From assembly GCA_030544235.1 (NCBI GenBank), contig CM060470.1:11495356-11559355 (forward strand): a stretch of DNA of 64,000 nucleotides, in the 5' to 3' direction. Position numbers and translations under genes: made by a program. This document shows positions 35,201 to 46,700 of this stretch, piece after piece. Numbering within the stretch: the first letter of the stretch is position 1; every line of letters begins with the position of its first letter. The notes beneath the pieces were generated by a model. That model did not search any database and was not told the DNA's origin. It saw only the letters and a program-made list of their open reading frames with translations. This DNA is from Lepturacanthus savala (taxonomy: Eukaryota > Chordata > Actinopteri > Scombriformes > Trichiuridae).

Positions 35201-38200
35201 TGATCGTCGTTCTCTCTTTCCACCGCGACTCCCTGCAGTTTGACTCTTTTCATGCATTGCGTCGAAGAGACGTTCAAACGCTTCAACGACGCACATTTCT
35301 GAAGTTTGGAACATTTGGAGGGACAGGTTTAAAAAAAGAAAAAGTACGAAATTGGGGGAAAAAAAATCAATCCTGATAGGTCTAATTTAAAAATGCTGGA
35401 TCCTCTACTGTTCCCATAATGCATTTTGAACTATCTGAAGTTGTGTGGTACACTAGAGGTGTTTGTACATATTGTGTTATTGCCTCAAAAGTGCAATAAT
35501 CTCAAGTTATGTCACACAGTGGGAGAGTTCTTGCACGTTTTGTTTGTTTGTTACACGGTTGTACATCAGTCACCTAGCAACAAGAGTCCAAAGAGTGTAA
35601 AGCAGCGACTGGCAGGAAAAAAAAGGTAGCATTAAATTATGAGTTTGAGATAACGAATCATAGGTTTTACAAGTTACAGACATAATGTATTAATGCCAGT
35701 TAATATTACATTAATACATTATGTTAATAACCATTATGTAACTCCTGGCTGCATTTTAAATTAAATCTGTAGAGAGTGCTGGATGAAAGGGAAAAACAAG
35801 CCAGCTTGATACTTTTTCTTTGTATGTTAGAGAAAGAAATATTTTTTATTCAAATTTTATTTATTTATTTATTTGATTGATTATATAAGATGAATTTTGG
35901 TTCATATCGCCCAGATAATTAGCTTCGTAGCAAAGCAGATGATAGATTTCACAGTAACATATTGAAACAGATGCTGCTAATTAGCTTCGTTGCTTTATTT
36001 TAGCCTACTTATGCATGCAGGGAATTTTTTTATTTATTTTTTTTCCCCCTGGGGGGTTGTAAGCGAGGCGGGGGGCATTTACCGTGGAGGCGGCTGCCTT
36101 AACTATAAAAAAAGCGCCGTGGGGACACCCGCCCTTTTAAAGTCCATATCGTATGCTGCATTTCTGCATAAAAGCACCCGAAGCTCTGACCCACCTCCCT
36201 GCTCTCTAACCCCACAGAGAAGAGGCAGACCATGCTGTTTTCAGCCACCCAGACCCGCAAAGTGGAGGACCTGGCTCGCATCTCCCTGAAGAGAGAGCCC
36301 CTCTACGTCGGCGTGGACGACAACAAGGACGCCGCCACCGTCGACGGCCTCGAGCAGGTACGGTCCGCCGCACGTCCGCGATTCGGATGCGTCGGCGAAG
36401 GGCAGATCGGCCTCTTACGGATAAGCCGTCTCTCTCCCGCTTGTGCTCCAGGGTTACGTGGTGTGCCCGTCGGAGAAGCGCTTCCTGCTGCTCTTCACCT
36501 TCCTGAAGAAGAACCGCAAGAAGAAGCTGATGGTCTTCTTCTCCTCCTGCATGTCTGTGAAATTCCACTACGAGCTGCTCAATTACATCGACCTGCCCGT
36601 CATGGCCATCCACGTAAGATCCGCCGCTCGCCTCCGCGTCTCCTGCACCGCCCCCCGCCCCTCCCCGAGCCAGCGGTCGTAAACGCTGTGTGTTTGGTTT
36701 GTGTCTCCCAGGGTAAGCAGAAGCAGACCAAGCGGACCACCACCTTCTTCCAGTTCTGCAACGCCGACTCCGGCATCCTGCTGTGTACGGACGTGGCAGC
36801 CAGAGGGCTGGACATCCCCGAGGTGGACTGGATCGTCCAGTACGACCCCCCCGATGACCCCAAGGTCCCGTTCACGTATTTATCATTTCTGTAGAACATC
36901 GGAAAACTGAAATAACTGAATTATACCGATTTCTGAAAGAAAATTTGGGACAAAATTGCAGATTTGACAATCTCAAGATTAGTTTTTCCGACCCAGATGA
37001 AGACCCGAAACCACTGTTTTTACACGGTTTTAAAACGGTGATACTCGATGACTTCAAACGAGAACCATCGCAAATACCAGGAATCCTTCTGATCTGTATT
37101 TTCCATCCACAGGAGTACATCCACAGGGTGGGCAGAACAGCCCGAGGCATCGACGGCAAAGGCCACGCGCTGCTCATCCTCCGGCCAGAGGAGCTCGGCT
37201 TCCTGCGCTTCCTCAAACAGGCCAAGGTATCAACACAGGATATGACCTGTTGGGTTTAAAACACCTTTAGTGGAATTTATCTGTTAACATGTTTTTCTTT
37301 CCTATCCAGGTCCCATTGAGCGAGTTTGAATTCTCTTGGAGTAAAATATCTGATATCCAGTCCCAGGTAATACATCTTGGGAGTAACCATGTAATGCAAA
37401 GACCAGGCTGATGTTGCGACTCTAATTTAAAAAAAAAAAAACCTCCTTTCCTCAGCTGGATAAGCTGATCGAAAAGAACTACTACCTCCACAAGTCGGCC
37501 CAGGAAGCCTACAAGTCGTACGTGAGGGCGTACGACTCCCACTCGCTCAAACAGATCTACAACGTCAACACCCTCAACCTCCCCATGGTGGCGCTGTCGT
37601 TTGGCTTCAAAGTTCCTCCCTTCGTCGATCTCAGTATCCTTTGCTGTGACTTTTTTGTATTTGTCTCTTGGATAAAACGCTGCGTATTGATTGTTTTGAT
37701 TGAAAGCAAATTCGATAATGAATTACCAGCTCTGCAGCTGTTTTAGCCGTTTAAGCCCTACGTCTGTTTTTCAGTTTTCCTGCTATAAATGTGGAATATC
37801 GAGAACAACCACTAAGGTTAAGTACTTAAACGCGGTATTGAAAGAAATCTACACGTGAGGTGACTACAGTAGTGTCACAAGCAAATGGAGTTATAATATT
37901 GCAAAAAAAATGTTTTACTACAGATAAAAATACTTTATTTAAAACTGAAAACAAGACAAAACTGACCCCAATCAGAATCAAATCTAAATTAAATGTCAAA
38001 ATAGTTTTTTTTAGTTACAGCCCTACTACTGATATTAAATTAAATTATTTTCCTATTGTATTGATGTGTATATTGACTATATATATTGATGCTGTAACAG
38101 TAACATTGTGTTTTTATTAAAGATAAAAATACTTATTTATTGTTGAGCTGAGGTTTTCTCATGTAATATGTGAATAACAGTCAATGCTGCGCCCGTATCA

Positions 38201-38752
38201 GGGGGTTATGGATTTTAACAGGTCAAACCACCAGGGGGCAGTAAAGTCACATACAGCTTTATGTTTATTATAGCTGCTATGCACCTAACTAACAGTTTAT
38301 ATACACAGCAACATTTTAGCTTGATAGATTTAGATTGGCCTGTCAAATAATCCAGTATCTAGAGCCTGCACAGCAGGAACCTCCTACAGGTTACACTACG
38401 GGTCTCCAACCCCAGTCTCCAATGTAACAGGCAAAAATGCAGAGTCCACTATCTAGAACGTCCAAATCCACCTGGGTTACCTCCTCCCTGGCAGCCTGTT
38501 GAGAGACCGTTCTCACAGGCTGCCAGAGGGAGCAGGGAGGAACATCCTGATTAGGAAAAACCCAAAGAACGGTTTTATTTTCCTTCACTCAGCTCTTCCT
38601 TCCCAGATGTCCACAGCGGTAAAGGCGGGAAGATGCAGAAGCGAGGCGGCGGAGGCGGTTTCGGTTACCAGAAGTCCAAGAACGTGCACAAGTCCAAGAT
38701 ATTTAAGCACGTCAACAAAGGAAGGAGCGACAAGAGGCAGTTCTCTCGCTGA
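32292..38752 (+). CDS. ddx18: DEAD-box ATP-dependent RNA helicase DDX18, 14 exons
   Basis: Nucleolar RNA helicase of the Has1/DDX18 family, needed for large-subunit rRNA processing. Exons: 32292-32397, 32957-33157, 33249-33425, 34313-34448, 34580-34680, 34784-34983, 35081-35195, 36218-36357, 36452-36613, 36712-36864, 37113-37226, 37310-37366, 37456-37633 and 38607-38752. All are GT-AG and phase-consistent, summing to 1986 nt (661 codons plus stop); human DDX18 is about 670. Helicase motifs are in order: Q motif near 189-196, Walker A AAKTGSGKT (212-220), SPTRELA (248-254), DEAD (323-326), SAT (354-356), DVAARGLDIP and HRVGRTAR (501-508). The N-terminus holds poly-Lys and poly-Glu tracts, the usual low-complexity arm. 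The C-terminus has the GGGGGFGYQKSK tail. The start MAELQMKLLRKKIEKRN aligns with the family N-terminus. It converges on gk. Confidence 0.97.
37775..38110. repeat. Dispersed repeat in the last ddx18 intron, paired with 59262-59735
   Basis: The blocks AAGTACTTAAACGCGGTATT, TCTACACGTGAGGTGACTAC and TTCCTATTGTATTGATGTG have counterparts in the same order and orientation at 59262-59735. No reading frame or terminal repeat is obvious. I cannot name the family. Confidence 0.6.
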
Positions 38753-38856
38753 GGACGAAATCTCTTCCCGGACTGATCCCTTTGTTCTCAAAGAACTGCT
38801 TTTTTTTTTAAATACATATTTCCTTCTATTGAACATGATGCCATGGATTATCTCTG

Positions 38857-38862
38857 ATTAAA
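38857..38862 (+). terminator. Probable poly(A) signal of ddx18 (ATTAAA variant)
   Basis: ATTAAA lies 105 bases past the stop and is followed by a GU-rich stretch (GTTGTGTGAAAAGTATTTTG) 35-55 bases further on. This gives a very short 3' UTR of about 130 bases. Confidence 0.5.
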
Positions 38863-39093
38863 TTGTCACTTAGGTCCAGTTTTTCCCCAATAAGTTGTGT
38901 GAAAAGTATTTTGTAAATGTACAAACATACCCGGATTTTGTTGTAGAAGGCTGCTGAATTCCACGTGCGAGGCTGCAGACTTCTGACAAACAAAAAGTCC
39001 TTTTTCTAACACTTCACTGCACCTGAACTGAAATATTAAATATCTATCGACTATGAATTTATTTAAGCTTGCTTCATTCATATCTTGTCGACC

Positions 39094-39278
39094 AGGGGTA
39101 GGCAACCCTGGTCCTGGAGAGCTATTGTGAGTGCAGGTTTTTGTTCCAACCAAGCAGTAACACACCTGATTCTACTAATGAAGGTTAATACTAAGGGCCC
39201 TAATGGTTTATTAGTAGAATCAGGTGTGTTGCAACAAAAATCTGCACCGACAGGGGCACTCTAGAACCAGTGTTGCTT
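39094..39278. mobile_element. hAT-type MITE with a perfect internal inverted repeat
   Basis: It begins CAGGGGTAGGCAACCCTGGT, a well-known fish repeat end, and ends near AGAACCAGTGTTGCTTG. Inside, 39159-39179 (AACACACCTGATTCTACTAA and one more base) is the exact reverse complement of 39210-39230. It sits in the short gap between the convergent 3' ends of ddx18 and gk. Confidence 0.7.
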
Positions 39279-39652
39279 GAAAAGAACTAGAAAAGCCTTC
39301 AGTACAGACCTCTAAGCATATTGAGACTCCTACCCAACATTGTTGACCTATAATTAAATACATCCAGTCCAGAAACCAATGCAAAAGGTCAGTCTGTGGG
39401 GGCAGGTGCAAGATATCACCACCAGGTGGCTCCAACAACTGCACCTTCAAAGTGATCCAGAAAGCAGGATTTCTTATGGATCGTTACCAAAATTTAATCA
39501 CCTGTTCATGGGATCATTACCAGTATTTGCTGAAATTTTGATAAAAATCCACCTACAACTTTTTAGGTATCTTTGTAAAGACTTTACCACCTTCGGCGGA
39601 GGCAACAATGAAGTCACTCAATGTAAAACCATGTGAGGCAGTGTTGTACTAA

Positions 39653-39658
39653 TTTATT
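39653..39658 (-). terminator. Probable poly(A) signal of gk
   Basis: TTTATT on the plus strand gives AATAAA on the minus strand, 1.06 kb past the proposed gk stop. Other weaker candidates exist upstream, so the real 3' end may differ. Confidence 0.4.
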
Positions 39659-40715
39659 ATACAAGTCGGGTATTCATCACAGCATCTATACATTCCAGCA
39701 GAGATCAGGACTCTTACTGCGCATCTTGTGAACAAATTACAGAGAAAAGCAAAAGGCAGTCTACAAATAGGACGTGTGGGAATTATGTACATGTAAAAGT
39801 TGAACAGGTTGTTTTTAAGTAAATCAGTAATCAGTCACAAAGATAGCATTCAGTTACATTCATTTTAAATCATGAAAACCATGGTTCTATTCCTTAAACT
39901 TGCACAACATATTCTTTAGTTTCTGTATTAAAATGAGCTTCAAGATTTCTTAGTGGGTAATGGCTCAGATCTCAAAGGTCACTTAAAGAATTGGTAAATA
40001 TTAAACCAAAATTAAAATGTAAACAAAATCGCTTTTACTTTACGGATTGTACTTGTGCACTTGAGTCAACGCTGAATGGGGTTGCGGCGAACTTGATAAA
40101 ATTGGTTATTAAACTATTCCCTTTTTTAAAAAAAACAAAAAAAAAAAACATGATAGGCTCTCATAATCATACTCTCCACCCAGGATAAATTATAAAGTGC
40201 TGTTAGGAGCCTGCACAGTATCAGCTTGATGTCAGGGGTCTTGTTATGGCAGTTAAATTCAGTACATCCCAAAGTTTAGAAGAAAAAACACAAATTAACA
40301 CTGTATATAAAAAGGGCAAAAAAAAAACAAAACAGTACAATATCCCTTTCTTACAGTGATGAGGTACATTATTGTGACGCTTCAGACTATGAACATGGAA
40401 TAACAGAAATTAATATATTTTTTACAGGATGGTTAACACTTTCCCTTTTTTTCCAAAAAAGGAAGACAAAAGAAATTCCACCGGCAACGCTTCTGTAGTT
40501 GCATCAAATGGGGGGGGGGGGGTTTCCACTCCAGTTGGCACTTGAGGTTGATAAACTAGCTGCATCACAATTGGGATCCTACTTCTATCGGCTACATATC
40601 GTTACGAATGGCCGCGTCGAGCGGCCGTCAAGTCCTGTGTTCGCCGTGCGCGCGTTTTCCCTCTTCCTCCGCTCGTCTTCCCTGTTCCCGTGAGGGCGTT
40701 TGTACCTCGGTAAGT

Positions 40716-43700
40716 TCATTGCTGGTCATCTGTGAGGTAAAAAGCAAAAAATATATATATATCAGACACCACAAGATGGATAGATCAATAGCCAAAGGAT
40801 AGAAGGGGAAATTTAAAACCGGTTGTAACCAAACATGTAAAGTAAGCCCCTTTTTTTTCCATCCGGAAATAAAAGTTGAGTGAGTAGAGACGCATGCAAA
40901 CACCAAGGCTGGACCGATACAGACGTCATACTTTAACCACAATTGCCTCAAAGCGAATTGATCATATACAGTTCTATTCAAAATAAATGGGTTTAAAAAC
41001 CTAAGTATAGCCGAAATCCTTATAGTTTTATTTCGATGCATTGGGAACACTGCATGTTATATCCCAATTGAAAATGTGCAGGAAAAATGTGTCAAATTTT
41101 TTAATTACTTCACAGAAAATAAGAAAAAAGCAGCAGCATCATGGTTTCTCTAATGCAAATCAAAAATTGACACATTTTTCTCCACATGTTGATAGAGCAT
41201 AAAATGCAACATTCCCAAATGTATCTAAGGATTTTGGATTTACTCACATTTTTAAACACACGGCTATTATTTTGAACATGACTATATATGACCAGCAATG
41301 GTGTAGATGCAGCTTTTTTCCCCTCAAGCCAAAAATAAAAATCTGCATCAATAAAGAGAAATCTGTATCAGCTCGAACCTTCAACACACCTTGTTAGTAA
41401 CAAATAGGGACGTGACCATGCCTCATAGATGTGATCATGTGGCAAATAAAAGAACTGATCTTTATTCGGCACATGATCGTGCGGTTGGGTTTCTGCAGGG
41501 CTCAAGTTTAATTTGAAACAGTGGTTTCCTGTTCAGCTGCAAATCTTAATCCACTGGAGATAATTCTCATTATTTTAATTTTGTTTTCTTGATTTTAGTC
41601 TTTTTTTTTTTTTTCCAGAAAATGTTAAGTCTTATTTCTTAAGAGAAAATCAGGACAAGAAAACTTTAAATTAAATTATCAGTGGAATGAGGATAAATTT
41701 TCTCAATATTGAAAAAACTAAGAAATTCATGTTTCAACATAGGTTTTGGCTCCTGATTATAACTTTAAGACTGACTTACAAAACTGCAAAAACCTGTTCT
41801 CAATAGGAAAAGCAAAAAAAAAAAGACTTAAAGACCTGCAGATACCTTGATCACAAAACAAACAAAAAAAGTTAAGCACTTCAAACTGTCACACATGGCA
41901 TGCAGCAGCAAATGGCGGACCTTAGGGGTCCACTCTGGAGGGGGGAGGGGTGGGAGGGACCCCCCAGGGGCTGCCGTTCATCTTCTTCCCTAAACCTGTT
42001 GCCAGTGAACGAGAGAGAGCATCCGAGACGGATCACAGTCAGACTCCTGCGGTTGTTCACCGCTCCGGGTTCATGACAAAAAAAAAAACGTTTGGCTACG
42101 AAAATTGACGAGATACTTGCACGTCTCACGTTGGTGAGACGTCTAGCAATCGCGCATTTCTTGAATGAGAAACAGATGGCACGGTTGTGTACCGTTTGGG
42201 GTGCAGCAGGGCTCTGTAGTCTCCCAGTTCATGGCTTTCTGGACGGCCTTCTTCCAGCGAGCGAAGCGGAATTCGCTCTCTGCGTTTAGGACAGACATGT
42301 AAGATGTGAGAAGCTTTGTTTTCCTGCACCAATTAAAGACATTTGACAGTAATGTCTACAAGGCAGCGGCAAATAACACTAGAACCAACAGTACTGTTCA
42401 AAATAATAGCGGTCCAATGTGACTAAGCAGATTAATCCAGGTTGTTTTTTTTAATATATAGACCAAGTTCAGTACAAAATGTTTTACAAACAACTTACCA
42501 GTAGATGCAGTAGATTCCCAGGAAATTAACATCAGTGCATAAAATGTTTCTCCGTTTCTCTTTAGATCAGTTGATATGTTCTATGGCAAATTGTTTTCTT
42601 AGAAACACTAGATTAGTTTCACACATCTTCTTCCAGGTAACAGATTGTCTCTGATCATCCTGGAGCTGCTCATTGGCTGAGCCTTTGCCATTCTGATTAT
42701 TCTTCCATCCATTCTGACGGTTGTCTTCCATTTTCTGCCACATGTCTCTGCTGACCCCCCTATAATTTTTTCCACCTCTTCATAGGTTGTCCTCTCTCCA
42801 ATCGACTTTTTAAAAATCAAAGTACGCTCTTCTGAACAATGTACTGAACGACACACCCCTTTCAACTAATTGTCCAATGTCACAGCCTTAAGAGCATGCA
42901 TATCATGAATGCACCTGCTGGTAAATTGGTTGCCATGTAGTAATACAAAATATAACAAAAACCTGGATTAACCTGGTTAGACGGACATTGACTGCCATTA
43001 TTTTGAACACGACTGTAGCTAAAACATTCAGACGGTCTCCTCTGGACCTTTTTTTTTTGCGTATTCTTACCGTCACAGTGAATCTTGGGCTCGTATTTCT
43101 CCATTCCCATGTACGGGAGATGATCGGGGCTCAGGTTCCACACGTCCACCCCCTCCGCCGCCCCCGCCGCCATCGCCGCGCCCAGAGCTGTGGTCTCTGC
43201 CATTTTGGGTCGCACTGGACCGGCGGGAGGAAGACGCACACGGGCAGAAACGGGGGGAAAAAAAAAAAAATTACTTAACAGAAAACAAAAAATCTTTGGG
43301 ACACATGATCTAAGAGAAGAAGAAAAAAAAAAAGAGCAGCAACATGTGTCAAACTGTATTATTCGCTCCAAAAACTTGTCTCGGAGACATTTCTCAAAAT
43401 GTTGGAGGGGAAAACACATGTTTGATAAATTCTCTGGGTTTATAGTCATAAATTTGCTAGAAAATAAATCTGAAAAATACTTGAATCACAGCAGAGATGG
43501 TGATGACCTAATCAAATTATACTTATAAGGAAATGCTTGTGATTTAAGGTCACCATCACCACCAGCAGCTGTTCCACATGTTCACCCTTATCCTACGTAT
43601 ATATGTCAAGGTTCATGTGTGTTTTGTTTACAAATGGGACAGGCCTTGGAAAATACACAGTATAAAGTTCAGATTCATGACAGTGGTTATTTATGTTGAC

Positions 43701-46700
43701 AAAACTGATTATGGAACTTCAAAGTTGAACTAGGAGATAACTAGTGACGTTGTTCGACACCGGTGTCGAAATGTTTCACATCGCTGGCTGCTATATCGCT
43801 CAGGAAGAAAAAAAAAAATGTATGATAGAGAAAAAGCAGTTTTTATACAGTTTTATACAGGTTTGTTCCAGTAAATTTAAGTGTTTTTAAGACCATTTAT
43901 ATAAAAGTTAATACATATTTTCATTTATTTGACAGTCTTTATTTGGTCAAGCCAATATCCAACACAGAGTCAACAGTTTCGTTCGAAATTCAAGATTTTT
44001 TAAAAAAGGTATAATTTCCAAATGTATAAGTTCAATGCTTTTAATGCTTTTTAAGACCCTGTGGGAATTCTATATCGATTGATTTGTAAATGTATTCGTT
44101 GTTTGTACGTGTGTGTTGTGAGAGTCCTCTTACCTACGGGCATGCACAGGATGTCAGCCTGCAGCTGCATCAGTAATCTGTTGGACGTCATGCCTCCGTC
44201 CACCTGCAGTTGCTTCAGAGGGACGCCGCTGTCCTGGTTCATCGCTTCAAGTATCTGGAAGGAACATCGTGCCGTTCAGTTAAATGCAAACGGATACCAG
44301 CCGATAGCGGTTACACCATTCCCCAACCGGGGTCTTTAATACCTGGCCAGCTACTAACTAATGGTAGAAAAGAAAAAAAAAAAAAGTTGGTGTTCACATT
44401 TATTTGCACACAGATACCTGAAATACAGCAGATGTAACAGAGAGGTCGTGGGACCTCCCCTCAAAAGAAAAAAAAAACAAAGAAATATTAATCTATTTAA
44501 AGAAAAAACAAGATTATTTAATTAAATGGGTACAGAAAGCAACTTAAGCTGCTCACCTCTCTGGTCTGGAAGCAAACGGCCTCCAGAGCAGCAAAAGCCA
44601 AGTGGTTCCTGTTGGTGAACTGTGTGAGCCCACAGATGATGCTGGAAAACACAGAGGGAGTAGAGGTTATCATTAAGAATATATATATATATACATATGC
44701 TTGATGTATGTTTTTGGTATCTTAGGGTAAGAAAGGGGGAATGCAAGAGAATTTTCCCCACAATGTTATTATTAACAAGATTTCTACTTTTCTCCTCAAT
44801 TCGGGTCAAATGAGCATACGAGTGTGTTTTAACAGCTGCCTGTCTCACCCTCTGGCGCTGGGCTCCCAGTAGGGGGCATAGAGCCCAGAGAAAGCCGGCA
44901 CAAAGTAACAGCCGTACGACGTGCCTGCTGCGGCTGCGAGTTTCTCTGAAATGAGATGGAGAGAGGAGGAAGAGTTGTTATTCAAAACACAAATCTGTCT
45001 TTTTTTTTCCTCTCTACTTAACTAGAGCTGCAGAGAAGTGTGATGGCATTGGGTTTATGAATAAAACATGGATTTGGGATGATAGATGTTGAGCTGCAGG
45101 GGAAGAAAAAAAAAAAAAAAATCAGCAAGCAAAGCTGTTGTCATGGCAACAGAATGAAGTTAGTCCAGAAGAACCCATAAGAGGTTTCATGTTGATACAA
45201 AGTTCGGCTGAGATATAAGGCCACTTCCTGTTTGGCGGGGGAGGGTCACCATCAAATTCATTCGGCTTTGACAGACAATAAAAAATCAGAACATTATGTA
45301 TCAGGCTCTAAACATCATCTGGGTCGGGTTTGGCGGCGATCGGCCAAAATACGTTTGCCGATTATGCCGCTATAATCCAATATGGTGGCCCCTGAAGCCC
45401 CCCAAATACTGAGTGCCAAGCGGGGAGGCAATGGGTACCATTTTTACAGTCTTTGGTATGACCTAGCAGGGGGGTTTGAACCAAAATGGTTTTGAAAAAT
45501 CGGATGCACGGTTCAAAAGTTACATCCGGTTAGTGACTCCAAATATAAGCAGTTATTGGCACTAGAGAGTTTGAAGTGGCAACAGGAAATTTGGCGACAT
45601 AAACCGGAGGATTGTCCCCAATCAGTGTGCCAAATTTTACAACTTTTTACCATATGGTTCTATGGGCTGCCATAGACTTCCATTGCAGAAGAATAAGAAA
45701 ATGTAGAAACACTATAGGGCTTCGCTGCTTAGCCCCAATGAGTGTGAGCTGGAGTCTAGTATTCAGGTGGAAGATGCGACAGTTTATGTACCGATCTCTG
45801 AGGAGGACTGCACGATGCCCATGTTGTCCTTCAGCCACCGCACCACTGCCCCTGCGATGGCTACTGAACCCTGCGAGAAAGACAAAAAAAAAAAAGCAGA
45901 TTTAATTTGGATTTAACTTAATTGAGACTAGCTAATAAGCTAATAAAAGCTCTCGCACACCTCTAAAGCGTAGCAGGCAGGCTGGTCTTTCCTCAGTTGG
46001 TATGCAACTGTGGTCAGCAGGCCGTGGTCCGACATGATAGGCTGAGAGAATCAGAAGGAAAAATGACAAAAGTAAAACAGGAAAAGTGCTCTTTTTAATT
46101 AGTGTTATTTAATGTTTTTCTTTGGCGGTATAACTTACATTGTTCCCTGTATTTCTGAGCAAGAAGCAACCGGTCCCATACCTTCAAAACGACAAGGTTA
46201 AAAACCACAGATTTATTTCTAGTGATGACATCCTCACAATAGTCAAATTTGGGGGATTTTCTATGCAAATGTGAACGTAGCAGATAAAAAACTGCTCACG
46301 TGTTTTTGGCCTGGCCTTCTTTGAAACACATCTGACCAACCAGGGCAGCCGACTGGTCGCCAAGACACTGAGGGAAAAGGTTGCCGTTAGCGGGCTGTAC
46401 ATTTTGACATTACATGGTTTAGCAATTATTTCCATTAATGATTAATCTGCCGATTGTTTTCCTGACTCATCGTTTGGTCTATAAAAGTGCCAGAAAGCAA
46501 CTGCCTGTTTTTGTTTGACTATCCCTACAAAAATCAAACTTTATTCTAAAAGTAGAGCCTGACGAGTACTGGTATTTTTAAGGCAGACAGAATGTATCAA
46601 TTTATTAACAGGCAAAACAGTTGTAAAATAAGCTTAAATTTACTGTAGTTTGTAAAGAAACCCTCTAAGTTTAGCTTAGTGTTTTTTTTGGCTCTTCACT

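Noticed and set aside
42880..43449. 189-codon minus frame treated as a single gene
   Set aside because: Only 43071-43214 is coding, as gk exon 17. The rest reads through both introns.
43769..43790. CGACACCGGTGTCG perfect palindrome
   Set aside because: Fourteen bases, isolated, in an intron; no repeat or partner supports a regulatory role.
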